From the NCBI RefSeq assembly GCF_037975245.1, contig NC_092582.1, positions 23,651,577-23,715,576 of the forward strand: a DNA stretch of 64,000 nucleotides, written 5' to 3'. The DNA is from Apostichopus japonicus (taxonomy: Eukaryota; Echinodermata; Holothuroidea; Aspidochirotida; Stichopodidae). Numbering within the stretch: position 1 is the first letter of the stretch; every line of letters starts with the position of its first letter. Under the pieces are notes generated by a model. It worked only from the letters and a program-made list of their open reading frames with translations, did not search any database and was not told where the DNA came from. Of this stretch, positions 36,071 through 47,559 are shown piece by piece. The position numbers were made by a program, and so were the translations under genes.

Positions 36071-37063
36071 AATAGGATAGGATGGATAAATAGGATGGAT
36101 GGATAAGATGGATGGATAGGATGGATGGATAGGATGGATGGAAAGGATGGATGGAAATGATGGATGGATAGGATGGATATGATGGATGGATACGATTGAT
36201 GGATAGGATGGATGGATAGGATGGATGAGATGGATAAATAGGATGGATGGATAGGATGGATGGATATGATGGATGGATAGGATGGATGGATAAGATGGAT
36301 GGATAGGATGGATGGATACGATGGATAAATAGGATGGATGGATAAGATGGATGGATAGGATGGATGAATAGGATGGATGGATAGGATGGATGGATATGAT
36401 GGATGGATAGGATGGATGGATAAGATGGATGGATAGGATGGATGGATAAGATGGAAGGATGGATAGGATGGATGGATAAGATATATGTATAGGATGGATG
36501 GGTATTATGGATGGATAGGATGGATGGTTAGGATGGATAACTAGGATGGATGGATAAGATGGATGGATGGTATGGATGGATGGATAGGATGATTGGATAT
36601 GATGGATGGATAGAATGGATGGATATTAGGGATATGATGGATAAATAGGATGGATGGATAAGATGGATGGATAGGATGGATTGATAAGGTGGATAGGATG
36701 GATGGATAGGATGGATAGGACGGATGGATATGATTGATGGATACAATGGAAGGATAGGATGGACGGTGAGGATGGATGGATAGGATGGATAAATAGGATG
36801 GATGGATAGGGTGGATGGATAGGATGGATGGATATGATGGATGGATAAGATGAATGGATAGGATGGATGGATAGAATGGATGGATATTATGGGTGGATAG
36901 GATGGATGGATAGGATGGATGGATAGGATGGATATATAGGATGGATGGATGGATATGATGGCTGGATAGGAGGATAGGATGGATAGGATGGATGGGATTG
37001 ATAGGATGGATAGGATGGATGGGATGCATTGGATGGATAGGATCGATCGATTGATGGATCGAT
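36071..37063 (+). repeat. GGAT/GGATA minisatellite, about 1 kb
   Basis: An irregular mixture of GGAT and GGATA units (for example GGATGGATGGATA) runs for almost a kilobase. Scattered variants such as GATATGATGG suggest higher-order patterns of 13-30 bp. The long minus-strand frames here (His-Pro-Ser-Tyr-rich) are by-products of the repeat. Confidence 0.95.
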
Positions 37064-38670
37064 CAAAAGAACAAAGCTTGCCTTTATTTATATAACATCT
37101 ACCATAATAGTGTAGTTTTATATCACGATGGAATGATAAGACAGGGGCAGACACGCTGTGACTTTTATTGATGCTTTTCTTGCAATGTTGCATACATCAG
37201 AGCTAGTATGATCTCAAATGGACTACGGTGAATTGTTATGAATTTAAAACGTGCTGTATGGGATCATCCTACTCAAGCTAAGACCCTATTTCACTTAATA
37301 ACTTTGGACATAGAAAGTGATATCATCCTTTTATAATGTTATTTTGAAATCATGTTGAAACTATGAACAACTATGCATGTGAATAGGTATAAAAACATGC
37401 AAAACCAATGCCAATAAGGTGATAATTCATTGCAAAGTAAATGTCATTATGAACTTCCAGACTCCTCAAAATAAAAAGCAAATGAAATTATAGGACATAC
37501 TGTCCGTGTACTTAAGTAACATTTATTACATTAGATAACTTTTAAAGTGGTCGACGTTTAACTTTATAATTGTGTAATTCTAGTAATGTTTCATGGTCAA
37601 ACAAATCCAATAGTTTTTCTTCACCTCAACACGTGATTAGTACCAATTTCGTTTTATTGAATAAAATTGAGATGGTTTGGTAAAGTTGCACTCAACTCCT
37701 TTAAAATTAATGTTTTGTCGACTTTATGTTTAAGTCTCTATTAATGACTGTGCCCTATACAGATCAGAGTAGTAATCATTTGTTGCGGTAAATAAAAGAA
37801 AAATATGTGTTCATCGTTACAACTTTAATTTTACTAAAGTAGACACGAATCCGTTTGCATCACTAAGTCTTTGGCACCGTATTAGATCGTCGCATGCGTA
37901 AGTACCAAAAGCAAGTAAGACGATGTAAGAACATTTTTAATGTACCTTGCATTGATAACACAGCTGTTCGGATTAAAAATGTCCTAGCTATTGTGTGTAC
38001 GAGAGCGCAAAGATACCAATAGCTACAAACACATAGAGCGTGATTAAAAATAATATCTACGAAATGTGGATAACAGTGAGATGTCGATACTATTTTTATT
38101 ATAAAGCCTTTACTTTGCTCTATCTAACATGTAAATGAGAGTGAACAAACATGCAAAGTATATAGGACAGTCAGCGTGACTACACTAACACATAACATCA
38201 CTGAGATGTACCTAGGAAGTGATTGAAATTACAACCAGAAAAGAACAGGTTCATTCAGATTGATTGCATCCAATACGAATACGAAGCAAGAACTTTAGCA
38301 GTATTATATAGCTTGGATGTATAGTTAAACTAATCTATTATTTGGAGAATTCAGTGATGTTTAAATAAAATATCGAAATTTACAAACAATCTGTGCAAAC
38401 TTTTTTTTATGCCTTTCAAACCTATTCCCTTTTGGTTCCATCAATCTTTAAATTATGATAACAACTTACTGATATTGTTTCAATTTCTTTCATATGCCGG
38501 ACAAATCAACAATTGAAATTCGTATAAATTATAACTGTACAGTTGTACGCAGTTATGTACAATAAAAGTTATATTTATACACATCATGTATACTAGCAAT
38601 TATAAAGTTGCACGGTCGATAACAAGAGAGAGACAATCAGCCAAAAGAAAATGTAACATTAACCATTCAA
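37064..38670. other. Region upstream of the NLR gene; no gene seen
   Basis: AT-rich sequence with no coding signal and no recognised repeat. It would contain the distal regulatory region of the NLR gene if transcription starts near 38700. Confidence 0.4.
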
Positions 38671-38672
38671 AG

Positions 38673-38680
38673 TATAAATA
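38673..38680 (+). promoter_or_regulatory. Candidate TATA box of the NLR gene
   Basis: TATAAATA matches the TATA consensus and lies 120 bp upstream of the proposed ATG. That would place a start site near 38705 with a short leader. AT-rich sequence makes chance matches common. Confidence 0.35.
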
Positions 38681-38771
38681 TTCTGGAAACCCATTTATAT
38701 CCTGATCATGAGTAATCCAGTAATGCCTAGACTGTGGAACTTTACATAGAATTTTCAGTCAAATTAAATTT

Positions 38772-38787
38772 ATTTTGCATGCAAAAT
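38772..38787 (+). promoter_or_regulatory. 16-bp perfect palindrome just before the NLR start
   Basis: ATTTTGCATGCAAAAT is self-complementary, and each half is one base from the POU octamer ATTTGCAT. It ends 12 bp before the ATG at 38800. The bases that follow (TTACAG) could also serve as a splice acceptor, in which case exon 1 would be a second exon. Confidence 0.3.
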
Positions 38788-38799
38788 TACAGACCTAAG

Positions 38800-38857
38800 A
38801 TGGCTTCCAATTTTAATCCCGTGGGCATCAAACCAGATTTGAAGAAGGCAGTAAACG
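38800..38857 (+). CDS. NLR exon 1
   Basis: Encodes MASNFNPVGIKPDLKKAVN plus one base, then the donor GTAAGT. The ATG has A at -3 and G at +4. It is the only in-frame start that joins the phase-1 exon 2. A preceding TTACAG could make this an internal exon, so the start is likely but not certain. Confidence 0.6.
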
Positions 38858-41800
38858 GTAAGTTTGAAAGCTGAACCATTTTCATTTAGTAAGTATATTG
38901 TCTTTTTTGTGTTAGGCTATTTTATCTACAATCCACGGTACACTGTTGCGATTCAAATATAGCTGCAAAGTCATCTTAACCTTTCTTTAATAAAAACACG
39001 TAACATTGGTGAATTTTAATGCGGATATCATATAATATATATTTACAACATAATGTCATATGTAAATCAAACTTTTGAAAGTGAATGGGATTGCCAGGTC
39101 ATTACATTTTGATCGATAATTTTAAAGTATTCATGTTCATATCACTAACGTATCCCTTGTTATAGCATTCCTTCATATCTGAAGGAGTGTTCCATGTGCT
39201 AGCTAGTTAGGTGTCTTTTTTCCTCTTTCGTTATTTTCAACAGGTTTTGGTAGTTTTAAAGTTGCACTTGCTACCCTCCTGACTGTTAAAATTGTTCTTG
39301 AGCTTGCTACGTTCTTTGAATATCCGCCTGTTGATATAGAAGAGTTGAGCAGTGCAGCCAGTGCAGGCCTTCTCATGATTCGTTATATGGAAGAGAGAGG
39401 ACAAATAGAGCCAACAAGTATCATGACACTTCTGTGTGCGCTGAAGAAAATAGATCGTTCTGGGATTGAGATGCGTGTAAGAAAGCTGTATGAGGAACAT
39501 AGTGATGATCGTTATAAGGCTCAATTAGAAGGTACTGTAACATTAAAGCATATCTTTAACATGAATGTTCGTTTGTACTCGCAAAAGTCCTAAGAATGCT
39601 CATTACCTCCATCGATTTACTGCGATTGGTAATTTTTGAAGGATTTGCTGCAATGTTAGTTATGAATCGATTATTTACTAAGGACTCTTGCATTTACATT
39701 AACAAGTAATTGTATGTTACATTGGGTGTGTAGTAAAGTTAGTGAGGCCGATAATGGTATCATTTTTCAATTCGATCGCTTAACATTTATTTTCTACTCA
39801 TGGGTATAACTGTAGTAATTGGATGATAAATAGTATATGACAATAATATTTGATAAATGATATCACAAATATTACTACTGAGTTGATAAATGAGCTTAGG
39901 AACTTGACTGAAGCCGACTTACAACCGACAAAGTCATGCAGGGACGTAGCGAGGAATTTGCAAAGGGAGGGGCGAAGTCTGTAGGCAATTGTTCTAAGCG
40001 TAGCGCCACCATGAGTTGGCGCGAAGCGTACACGAAAAATTTGGCCGAAAATGCATCCCAGATCGCTGGAAATGGCACTTCCCAGGACTTGTAAGTTGCA
40101 TCTTAGCATATTTTATTTTGAAATTACTAGCGATATCATAAAAAATACAAAATATATGCTCAGGAGAGGGGCGGTCTCCCCTTCGCCCCCCCCCCCTTGG
40201 CTACGCGCCTGAAGTCATGTAGCAATCTTAAGCCTACGCACAGTGCTCAACTATCCATGATTTCCCGAGAATGACAGTTCCCTCCGTCGAGTTTTAATAG
40301 TTGTACAGTGTGCGGCGGACGTTAGATGACACTTCCACACCGAACAATGGATTTTAGAAAAGTGTTCCCCTAGATTGTTTGAAGGTATGCTCATTTGTAA
40401 TACAAAAAAAAAAAAACGTTTCTCTATTCAGGTAAATACTCATCTTCATAAACTCTATAAAGATAAATACACACAGTGGTTCAATGAGATTCAGCCAAAG
40501 ATATAGTACATACGAAAGAAGATATTCTACCTTAATCATATATATGTTCAGAATTTAACATATGCACGGATGTGCTAGTTAAATCCATCCTGTGTGCTCA
40601 AGGATTATAGAAATTCATCATTGACCCGGATTTTGCGACAATCTCTGCTTTTCTAGACAGATTTAAATAAAAGTAAATACCCCGTGTCTCTAAATAGAGG
40701 ACAGTGTTTTCTTTATTCACAAATGTTAAGCCTATGTTTCCATTGGTAACTGTGACGGGAAATGTCGTTATTAAGTTATACTCGGAAATTACAATGACTA
40801 TCATTAGAATTTCACACTGTAATTTTTTATCAAGTGGGTAAGCAATGCTAATTAACTGATTGATTGTGAAAGAACACGTTCACCATAACATGAGAGCATG
40901 CACGACATGGAAGTAATACCACATTATGATGACGTTCTTTCACTTATAAATGTACTTTAGAGTTACATTGGCAGTTCCACGCTCAATAGAGTGAGGGGAT
41001 AAATTTTCTGTTAAAGCTAAACGCTAATGGTAGAGATTAGTACCTCTTGGTTTAATATTTAACATGAAATCAATGATTATGCATATATGATTACATTATG
41101 ATAGCTGACACCCTCTACTTTGACTTCGTCTCCGCTATAATGAGATTTTGAAATTTGGTGAGAGCAAGATAGTAAATAAAAGGTTCAGTTAAGCATCTTT
41201 TGCTATCAGTGTTTTGAAATGTGAAGCTTTCATGATAAAAGTGGAAACCCATTCAAGGGCGGAGGAACCGGGGGGGGGGGGGGGGGGGGGGGCACAGGGG
41301 GCACGTGCCCCCCACTTTTCCTCAGGTTAAAAATGTGCCCTTTTTCTACATAAAAATTGAGGTGTCTCAAGTAAGCAGCCAGGGAACCAGAATGAACACT
41401 CGGGAAGGGCCGTTTCCGGCCATCTGAGGGGTTTGTAAAACCACAAATTTTCTTGTACGCTCCGCGCCAACCGATGGTGGCGCTCCGCTCAGATAGTCGT
41501 GCATACAACTTTGCAAATCCAGGCTACGCCCCTGACTTTTAATGAATTTCAAAGCTATTTCGAATGGAAAAAAAATTGTTAAGATATTAACAAGAATAAA
41601 CTCTAATTCGGAAGATTCCTACTTTGGCAATTAGCATGATTTCACCTCATTTTGTCTCAAAAGAAAACTTGTTCCTTGTTTCCCATTTTGCACATTGGAT
41701 ATTGCAGTGCTAGTATGCATATTTTCCTTGAAGGGGGGGGGGGGGGGCGTTGATGGAGTGATGTGTATACGCAATGAGTGTTATAAAGGGTACTAAATAT

Positions 41801-44800
41801 AAGGCTGCATCAGTCCAATCGAATTTTTGTGCCCTTTGATGTCGGTCCCCCCCCCCCCCCAGATTAAAAGTGCTTCCGCCGCCCTTGAACCCATTGCATG
41901 ATTGGACGTTACGTCACGAAGAAAAAGTAGTTGCAAGGTACGCTAGACATACTTGGTGACTGATATTTTAACCTTTTGTAAACTCAAATTCACAATTGAG
42001 TGCTATACTGCACTCCTGTTTCACTTGAACCCACTTGATATTAAGCTTATCACAAAAGTAAGTTCACTATGTCTGCATGTAATCTTTCAAGCGCTAAAAA
42101 CTCTTCAATTGTGTTTTTCTTTTCTCAGGAAAGAAAAACGATCTCATCAAGTATTCAAAAATAGCCTATCAAAAGCAATACGAAACAGCAAAGCCATTTC
42201 CTTCAATGAAGAAGTGCAATGTTAACAGTTTATTTGTTAAGGGAGGTATTTACTGCTCCGCTCAGGAGGGTGATTTCATGCAAAAGTCCGATGTGCTAGA
42301 ATCGTTAGATTCTTACAACGATATTCTGAGCAGCCCCAAAACTAAGTCAAAGAGAACGATAATTGAGGCTGATCCTGGGTTCGGGAAAACAACACTTGCA
42401 TCACAGTTTGTCTATGACTGGTGTACTGAGAACCCTGAATCTCCTCTCAAAGATGTGGAAATACTGATATTTCTCCAGTTGAGGCAACTAACAGGTGTAA
42501 ATTCTATATACACTGCCATAAAGAATTCCATAGTGCCCAAAGATGAGGACATGGATGAAGCATGCATTAAGGAAATCCTCAAAGTATACAAAAAGTCTGT
42601 TGTCATGTTATTTGACAGTTATGACGAGTATCCTGACAAGAATGAAACCGAAACAGACATCTTCTCCATCATTGAGATGAAAATGTTTCTAGATGTTCTT
42701 GTCATCATACTTACCAGGACATTGATCCTCCCGCCTAACTTACACCCCGAAACAAAACGAATCAGATTAACAGGGTTTGGGGTGGCTGAACGTCGAAACT
42801 ATGTCCTGAAGGCGGTGGCTGATGATGTCCAGTTGGCAGATCGGATCGAAGAGCAGCTTCAGAGAAACCCCTTCTTAAGCGATCTCTGTCAGGTCCCTCT
42901 CTTCTCCACTATGGTCGCTCACATAGTACACGAGAGGCCAGAAATCGATATATTTAGCACAGTAACAAGATTTGTCACTTCTCTGATCGCATGCGTTCAT
43001 AACCATATGAAAATCAAGAAAGATGCTAATAGTGAGGTGCCTGCTTTTGAAACGGAACTAGCTAAACTGTACCGTATTGCTTTCGACGGCCTCACACAGA
43101 AGAACCAGCAGCTGGCATGGGAGAAGACATATTTAGTTTCAGAACTTGGACAAGAGTTCTATGATAACTACATAAAGCTCGGGATGTTGGCACAGGAAGT
43201 GGTCTTTGACGATTCCCAGTGGCGATATAAGACGGTTGCACGAATATGGCACAAAATCATCTGTGAGTTTTATGCCTCTCATCATCTGGTTTGGATTCTT
43301 AGTAAAGGTAAGTCTTCAGTACCGATAACATTGTTCATCATCATCATCAGTTCGACCTCGGTCGACCATTATCATCATGAGGGGTAGGAGAAGTTGGCCT
43401 GACAATAACCTGGCATCGAGATTTCCAGTCATTTTTGTCTTCCATAAGGGTTGCTAGCTCACACGTACTTTCACCAGGGGTACCACGTTTTGGCTCCCAG
43501 AGAATGAACTTGTTGGCTGCTTCTTCTGGGTGTCGGTGGTAGTGACCAGCTGCTCTAAGTCTTCGTTCTCTGATTTTCATGGACACCTTTGGAAGATCGC
43601 AATCAAGCTGTTTGTTTGGTATCTTCTGTTTCCAACTAATATCAAGGGCAGACTCAGTAATCTTGTGTAACAACCGTCTATGTTTCTTTCCAGTTGTTTG
43701 GTAATAATCCATGTTAATAGTCCATGATAATATTGATGCATTAACACAGTTTGTCATCTCTGATGTGTAAGATATTAGTAAACTTGGGAGATGGATGTAT
43801 TGTTCATGTCCTCTCATGTGCATAAATAAACAGCTTATGCTCCTCGTACCCCCCCCCCCCCAGTGTCTGCTGTAAATTAACATTCGTACAACATGCGTAT
43901 CAATGTAAGCAAATAAAGAGTCATCATTTGCCACTGACCCACTTTAACGCAAGAACGAATTGGGTTTGGATCTTTTTTTATTTTTGTTTGTTGTATTTGA
44001 AGACACGAGAGTCTTAATGTAGAGATACCTTCAAGAAGACCAAGGCAATGTCAGATAAAGCAGACTACACTGGATTTTCAAACAAAAACAAATTGTACAC
44101 ATCTGGGTAATCTAGGATGGACATGAGTTCTTATGTTGCTGTGAATATATAACCATATTGAATACTTTAACTTTTGTATTTTTTAAACAACACGTTATTC
44201 AGCCTATTAACTAGATTTTTGCTATTTGTGCTCGTCAAAGAGATTAGAGAAAGGTAATGATCAAAACTATGCAAGTAAATATATATATGCCAGATCCTCA
44301 TCACATTTTGTATCACAAAGATATGAATTATTAGAGGGGATAATATTTTGCATCTGGCAACAGCACAATGAATGATATCATCAAAGCAACGCTGCTGAAA
44401 ATATCTTTGTTTTTATTCATGCTTCAATTATTTATCAAAATAGCCATGTAGTGTTAGCCCCCAAAATCGTATTTTTACCTAAATATGAGTAGTAGTACTG
44501 ATCTTCATGATTCCATTTCCTTTTAGTGTTCAATTATTTTTTAAGTCAACCTAATCCAAAATGTATTAAAAATGAAGCTTTTGATTTTATCTCATCTCAC
44601 AAAGATTTCATAGATGAACTGGTCGACTACCACAATAACAATACACCAAATGTTAGAACGTAAACAAACACCGTGACTTTCTTCATTCTAGGCAACTTTA
44701 GTTTGCAAGGATAGAGACAAGAACACAAACTAATAAATAACATTTAAAGGAATCTGTAATGTGGTGGCATTGTAAGAGTGAATCATGTGATACATGAGTC

Positions 44801-47001
44801 AAAACCTAATATCAGGAAAAATTATTTTCATGACCCCATAAAATTAAATCATCCTCTGCAAATTCTCTCTTTTCCCTGTAATTGTTTTTCAAAGTAAATT
44901 TAACATTTCGAGGGTAATATGCTGAGAAGTATTTGTCAAAACTTTTACCAATTCTAGCAGAGAAGAACTTTAGATCAGCAACACTGATGACCCTTACTCA
45001 CGTGATGTCACTAGTGTAATACGTATGCACAATTATTTCCATAATAATTTGCATAGTAATCCGTTACTGAAAAAGGAATTTAAGGTCGTACTTCATATTT
45101 ATAAACAAACACTAACTGTAAACAATTCTAGTCTTAAAACAACTCTGTTAAGAGCCTGAATCAGGATGTCCCTTTTACATTGTAATACCACGTTCAGGCC
45201 ATACCACTCCAAATTGGAATGTTCCTTTCAAATAACTATGCATATGCCGTTATCTCAAGAAGCTAACTATTTATGCTAAATACCGCACGTTATGCTACAG
45301 TAGTAGTGTTGATAGTAGCTGTACCACCAACCACAATATCAGCCGGGATATTGTGGGAATAGGAGTGTTTTGCTCTCCAAGCCTCTTTTAATGGAGTTTG
45401 CAAGTTTGTTAGACTGTGGAATCAAGGAAATGACAGTGTTAAATGTTATTCAATTACTTCAGTGGCATTGTGAACTGGAAATCAGAATCTAAAGGCCAGA
45501 AAGTTCATATACAGAGCACACCAACACTTTGAATGGAATGATATATCGAGAATGAAGTATTTTTGTATCAGCATGAATGATTTACACTAGGCTATCAATA
45601 TGAATGCCAATGGCACCTCTTAAATACTCAGTGTACTGTTGTAAACATGATAATTTAAATCTTAATCAGGAATGCAAAAAAGCATTGAGGTGTCGATTAC
45701 ATGCAACGAGCTGCTTCTTCAAATATATGATGATTCCATTCTTTTACAGATATATATATATATCTTACAAGTTTCCACAGTTTGCTCTCTGTTTCACTGA
45801 CATGAAAGGACCATTGAAGATCACTAACTAGAACATAGTGATGTATATCAGTAATACATCCACTCAGACATTTCCTTATTGATAACAATATTATCAACAC
45901 TTGACCAAAACAATATAAGGAGGTCTGTTAGAGGATGTTACAAATTTGACTGATTTAGAGAAATACACATTTACTGCATCCAGTTTTAAGTTTTCACTGT
46001 AATATCTACAAAATGAGCTATGACTTTTATTTCTGTGTTGTTTAATGTGCCCATTCACAAAATGAATTGTTAAGATCAAGCTTACTGACAATGTGAGCAA
46101 GCATCTAGCAGAGATGCATATTTGACTCATTCTTCCTTTTGGCTGCAAATTACTTAATATAACCTTTGACCCCAACTAAATCATTAAGACCAAGCTTACT
46201 GACAATCAATCCCTGATTCACGTTTTTAAGCATGTAATGAAGTAAGGTATATGGTTGTAAACCTACTTCTAACAAAATATAACATAAATTGTTGACATAT
46301 CTGTCTAAGTTTCTGTCAGGCACAGTGTATCCTTCTTTGAACCTCAGATAGACCATTAATACTCTCTGTCATTCTGTCTCCATTGTGTCTGCTGCTTAGC
46401 ACAAATCTTGAACTTCAATCAATGCCCGATTCCCAATTTAATTACAGTAATATCAATGATGTCACAACAACATAAAACAAAACATCATTGACATACACCA
46501 TGTGAATGATAGTTTTACAAATAACACTGTATACAATGGTTACTAATTGAATTATAGGAAGATTCGATGCTACAAATAAGACAATGGTGCAGTTACACTA
46601 TTACAATGTGTCAACACCTTGATCTCATGCCTGCAGTAAACTGTACACATTAAAACCCATATAATATATCTGCTTGGATTACAGGAGCGTCTTCAGCAGC
46701 GTCATCAATCAAAGTGAAAGAAACCTTGAACAGCATCAACCCGCTTGACCTCCAGTATGTCTATCGCTTTGCATGTGGACTCAACAAGTCAGCAGCAGAC
46801 ATCATCATCAAACACCTGCAGGAAACCGAAAAGGGACGTCGGTTTGCTATCCTATGCATGCTAGAACAAGGAGAAATGTCTAACCAATTTCAGCAGTCAG
46901 TTAAGGACTTGGTGTCAAGTAACATTGTCATACTCTCATATGATTCCAAATTGTTACAGAGGTCTACTAAACAAGTCCTTGAAGTTGCTTCAGCTAAGAA
47001 G
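38800..47001 (+). CDS. NLR-type immune receptor: DED-like domain, NACHT, winged helix (partial, 4 exons)
   Basis: NLRs are cytosolic sensors that oligomerise through an ATP-binding NACHT domain; a death-fold N-terminus recruits signalling partners. Four exons join without a stop: 38800-38857, 39244-39531, 42129-43307 and 46685-47001 (614 codons). The first three introns are phase 1 and all splice sites are GT-AG. Residues about 45-95 resemble a death effector domain (MEERGQIEPTSIMTLLCALK). In the NACHT domain, Walker A is PGFGKTT (K202), Walker B is MLFDSYDEY (278-282), sensor 1 is VIILTRT (307-313), and a GF motif at 331 is followed by NPFLSDLCQVPLF. A winged helix and helical domain (HKIICEFYASHHLV; LQYVYRFACGLN) follow. 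The start is a good-context ATG (AAGATGG). Exon 4 leaves phase 0, so the gene continues; no leucine-rich repeats were found downstream. The introns hold hAT and LINE insertions. Holding an ORF across four exons suggests a live gene, but expression is unproven. Confidence 0.85.
39244..39531 (+). CDS. NLR exon 2: DED-like death-fold domain
   Basis: Acceptor TTTTCAACAG. The 288-nt exon starts and ends in phase 1, so it is a symmetric, shuffle-ready domain exon. It begins GFGSFKVALATLL and includes VDIEELSSAASAGLLMIRYM, GQIEPTSIMTLLCALKKIDR and a final helix to KAQLE. The helical spacing fits a death effector domain; a more distant death-fold relative is possible. The donor GTACTG is weak. Reading through it would stop at 39593, giving a protein of about 137 residues with only the death-fold domain. 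Confidence 0.75.
39939..40211 (-). mobile_element. 273-bp hAT MITE in NLR intron 2
   Basis: The left end is CAGGGACGTAGCGAGG and the right end is the complement of CAGGCGCGTAGCCAAG. An exact 8-bp target duplication, AAGTCATG, flanks it (39931-39938 and 40212-40219), which is diagnostic for hAT. The interior carries the shared family core in reverse orientation (about 39990-40085), so the element is placed on the minus strand. It is too short to encode a transposase. Confidence 0.9.
41254..41887 (+). mobile_element. 634-bp hAT element in NLR intron 2, with an extra internal end
   Basis: The ends are CAAGGGCGGAGGAACC and the complement of CAAGGGCGGCGGAAGC. A perfect 8-bp duplication, AACCCATT, flanks them (41246-41253 and 41888-41895). 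After the left end comes a run of 22 G. Positions 41400-41500 hold the family core (CGTTTCCGGCCATCTG and TGGCGCTCCGCTCAGATAGT). A second right-end-like sequence (the complement of CAGGGGCGTAGCCTGG) ends at 41534, inside the element, so it is a composite or a nested pair. Confidence 0.85.
42129..43307 (+). CDS. NLR exon 3: NACHT and winged-helix domains
   Basis: Acceptor TTTTCTTTTCTCAG, donor GTAAGT; 1179 nt, phase 1 to phase 1. The reading frame is open from the acceptor, so the exon includes KNDLIKYSKIAYQKQYETA before the internal methionine at 42206. The P-loop is at about 42376-42396 and Walker B at about 42605-42635. The end of the exon (IWHKIICEFYASHHLVWILS) fits the end of the NACHT-associated winged helix. 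No stop, frameshift or missing catalytic residue is seen. Confidence 0.9.
43333..43740 (-). pseudogene. LINE reverse-transcriptase C-terminal fragment, antisense in NLR intron 3
   Basis: Minus-strand translation gives ITESALDISWKQKIPNKQL, then LPKVSMKIRERRLRAAGHYH and RHPEEAANKFILWEPKRG. It ends with ELATLMEDKNDWKSR. This is the characteristic tail of LINE endonuclease-reverse transcriptases of the kind with IRERRL.FAGH..RHPEE..S.L..W.P. A TCA/TGA-repeat tail lies at 43333-43350. The catalytic part is missing. Its end sits only about 25 bp after the NLR splice donor. Confidence 0.8.
43941..46684. other. NLR intron 3; nothing recognised
   Basis: AT-rich intron sequence with no clear exon or repeat. 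It ends in the acceptor CTTGGATTACAG before exon 4. Confidence 0.5.
46685..47001 (+). CDS. NLR exon 4: helical domain after NACHT
   Basis: 317 nt, entering in phase 1 and leaving in phase 0 at AAG-GTAAAT. It encodes SINPLDLQYVYRFACGLNKS, then RRFAILCMLEQGEM and STKQVLEVASAKK. The LQYVYRF.CGLN and AILC.LEQ blocks are the kind found in the helical (HD2) region after the winged helix in NLRs. Leucine-rich repeats usually follow, but none was recognised in the next 8 kb. Confidence 0.8.
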
Positions 47002-47559
47002 GTAAATTTCAACTTGTATATTGATACTCTCAACACACTAGAACGAGTTCTTATTTTGGTTTAATTTATTCGATATTTGTGACTCAACTTTGCTACCCAC
47101 ATTGTTTAGATTTTTATTACAATAGCTCATTGCAATTATCAGGCCAACTTTTTTGTATTTATTCATTTGGGTTCTGATGTTCATTCTCATTGTGGATAGA
47201 CAACAAACTTACTAACTAATTAATTTTCCTTCCTGAATGCCAGTGAAATTCGGAATAGTTTTCTCGCATCTCAGGTTACTCTCTTAATCGGAAATGTAAG
47301 AAATATGGCACCTGATAAATCAGCTCTACCCAACAGCATGCATGCGCATAACACCTATTATTTAGTGTGGACCGTTGCCCCATTGTCTTAATGTAGCAGC
47401 AATGATTCGATAAGGGCACTTTGGTTCCTGCTTGTAAGGAATATTTACAAGGGGAGCAGCACTGTCCTAAAACAGTGATGTGGTCCGATTTACACAGACG
47501 ATTTTATTGCCAAAAATATCACAAATCCACCGTTGGTCCTTTTGAGAGCCTGTTGAGGA

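Noticed and set aside
36528-37193. 221-codon minus-strand frame rich in His, Pro, Ser and Tyr
   Set aside because: It is the translation of the GGAT minisatellite. All frames of such a repeat tend to be open, so it is not evidence of a protein.
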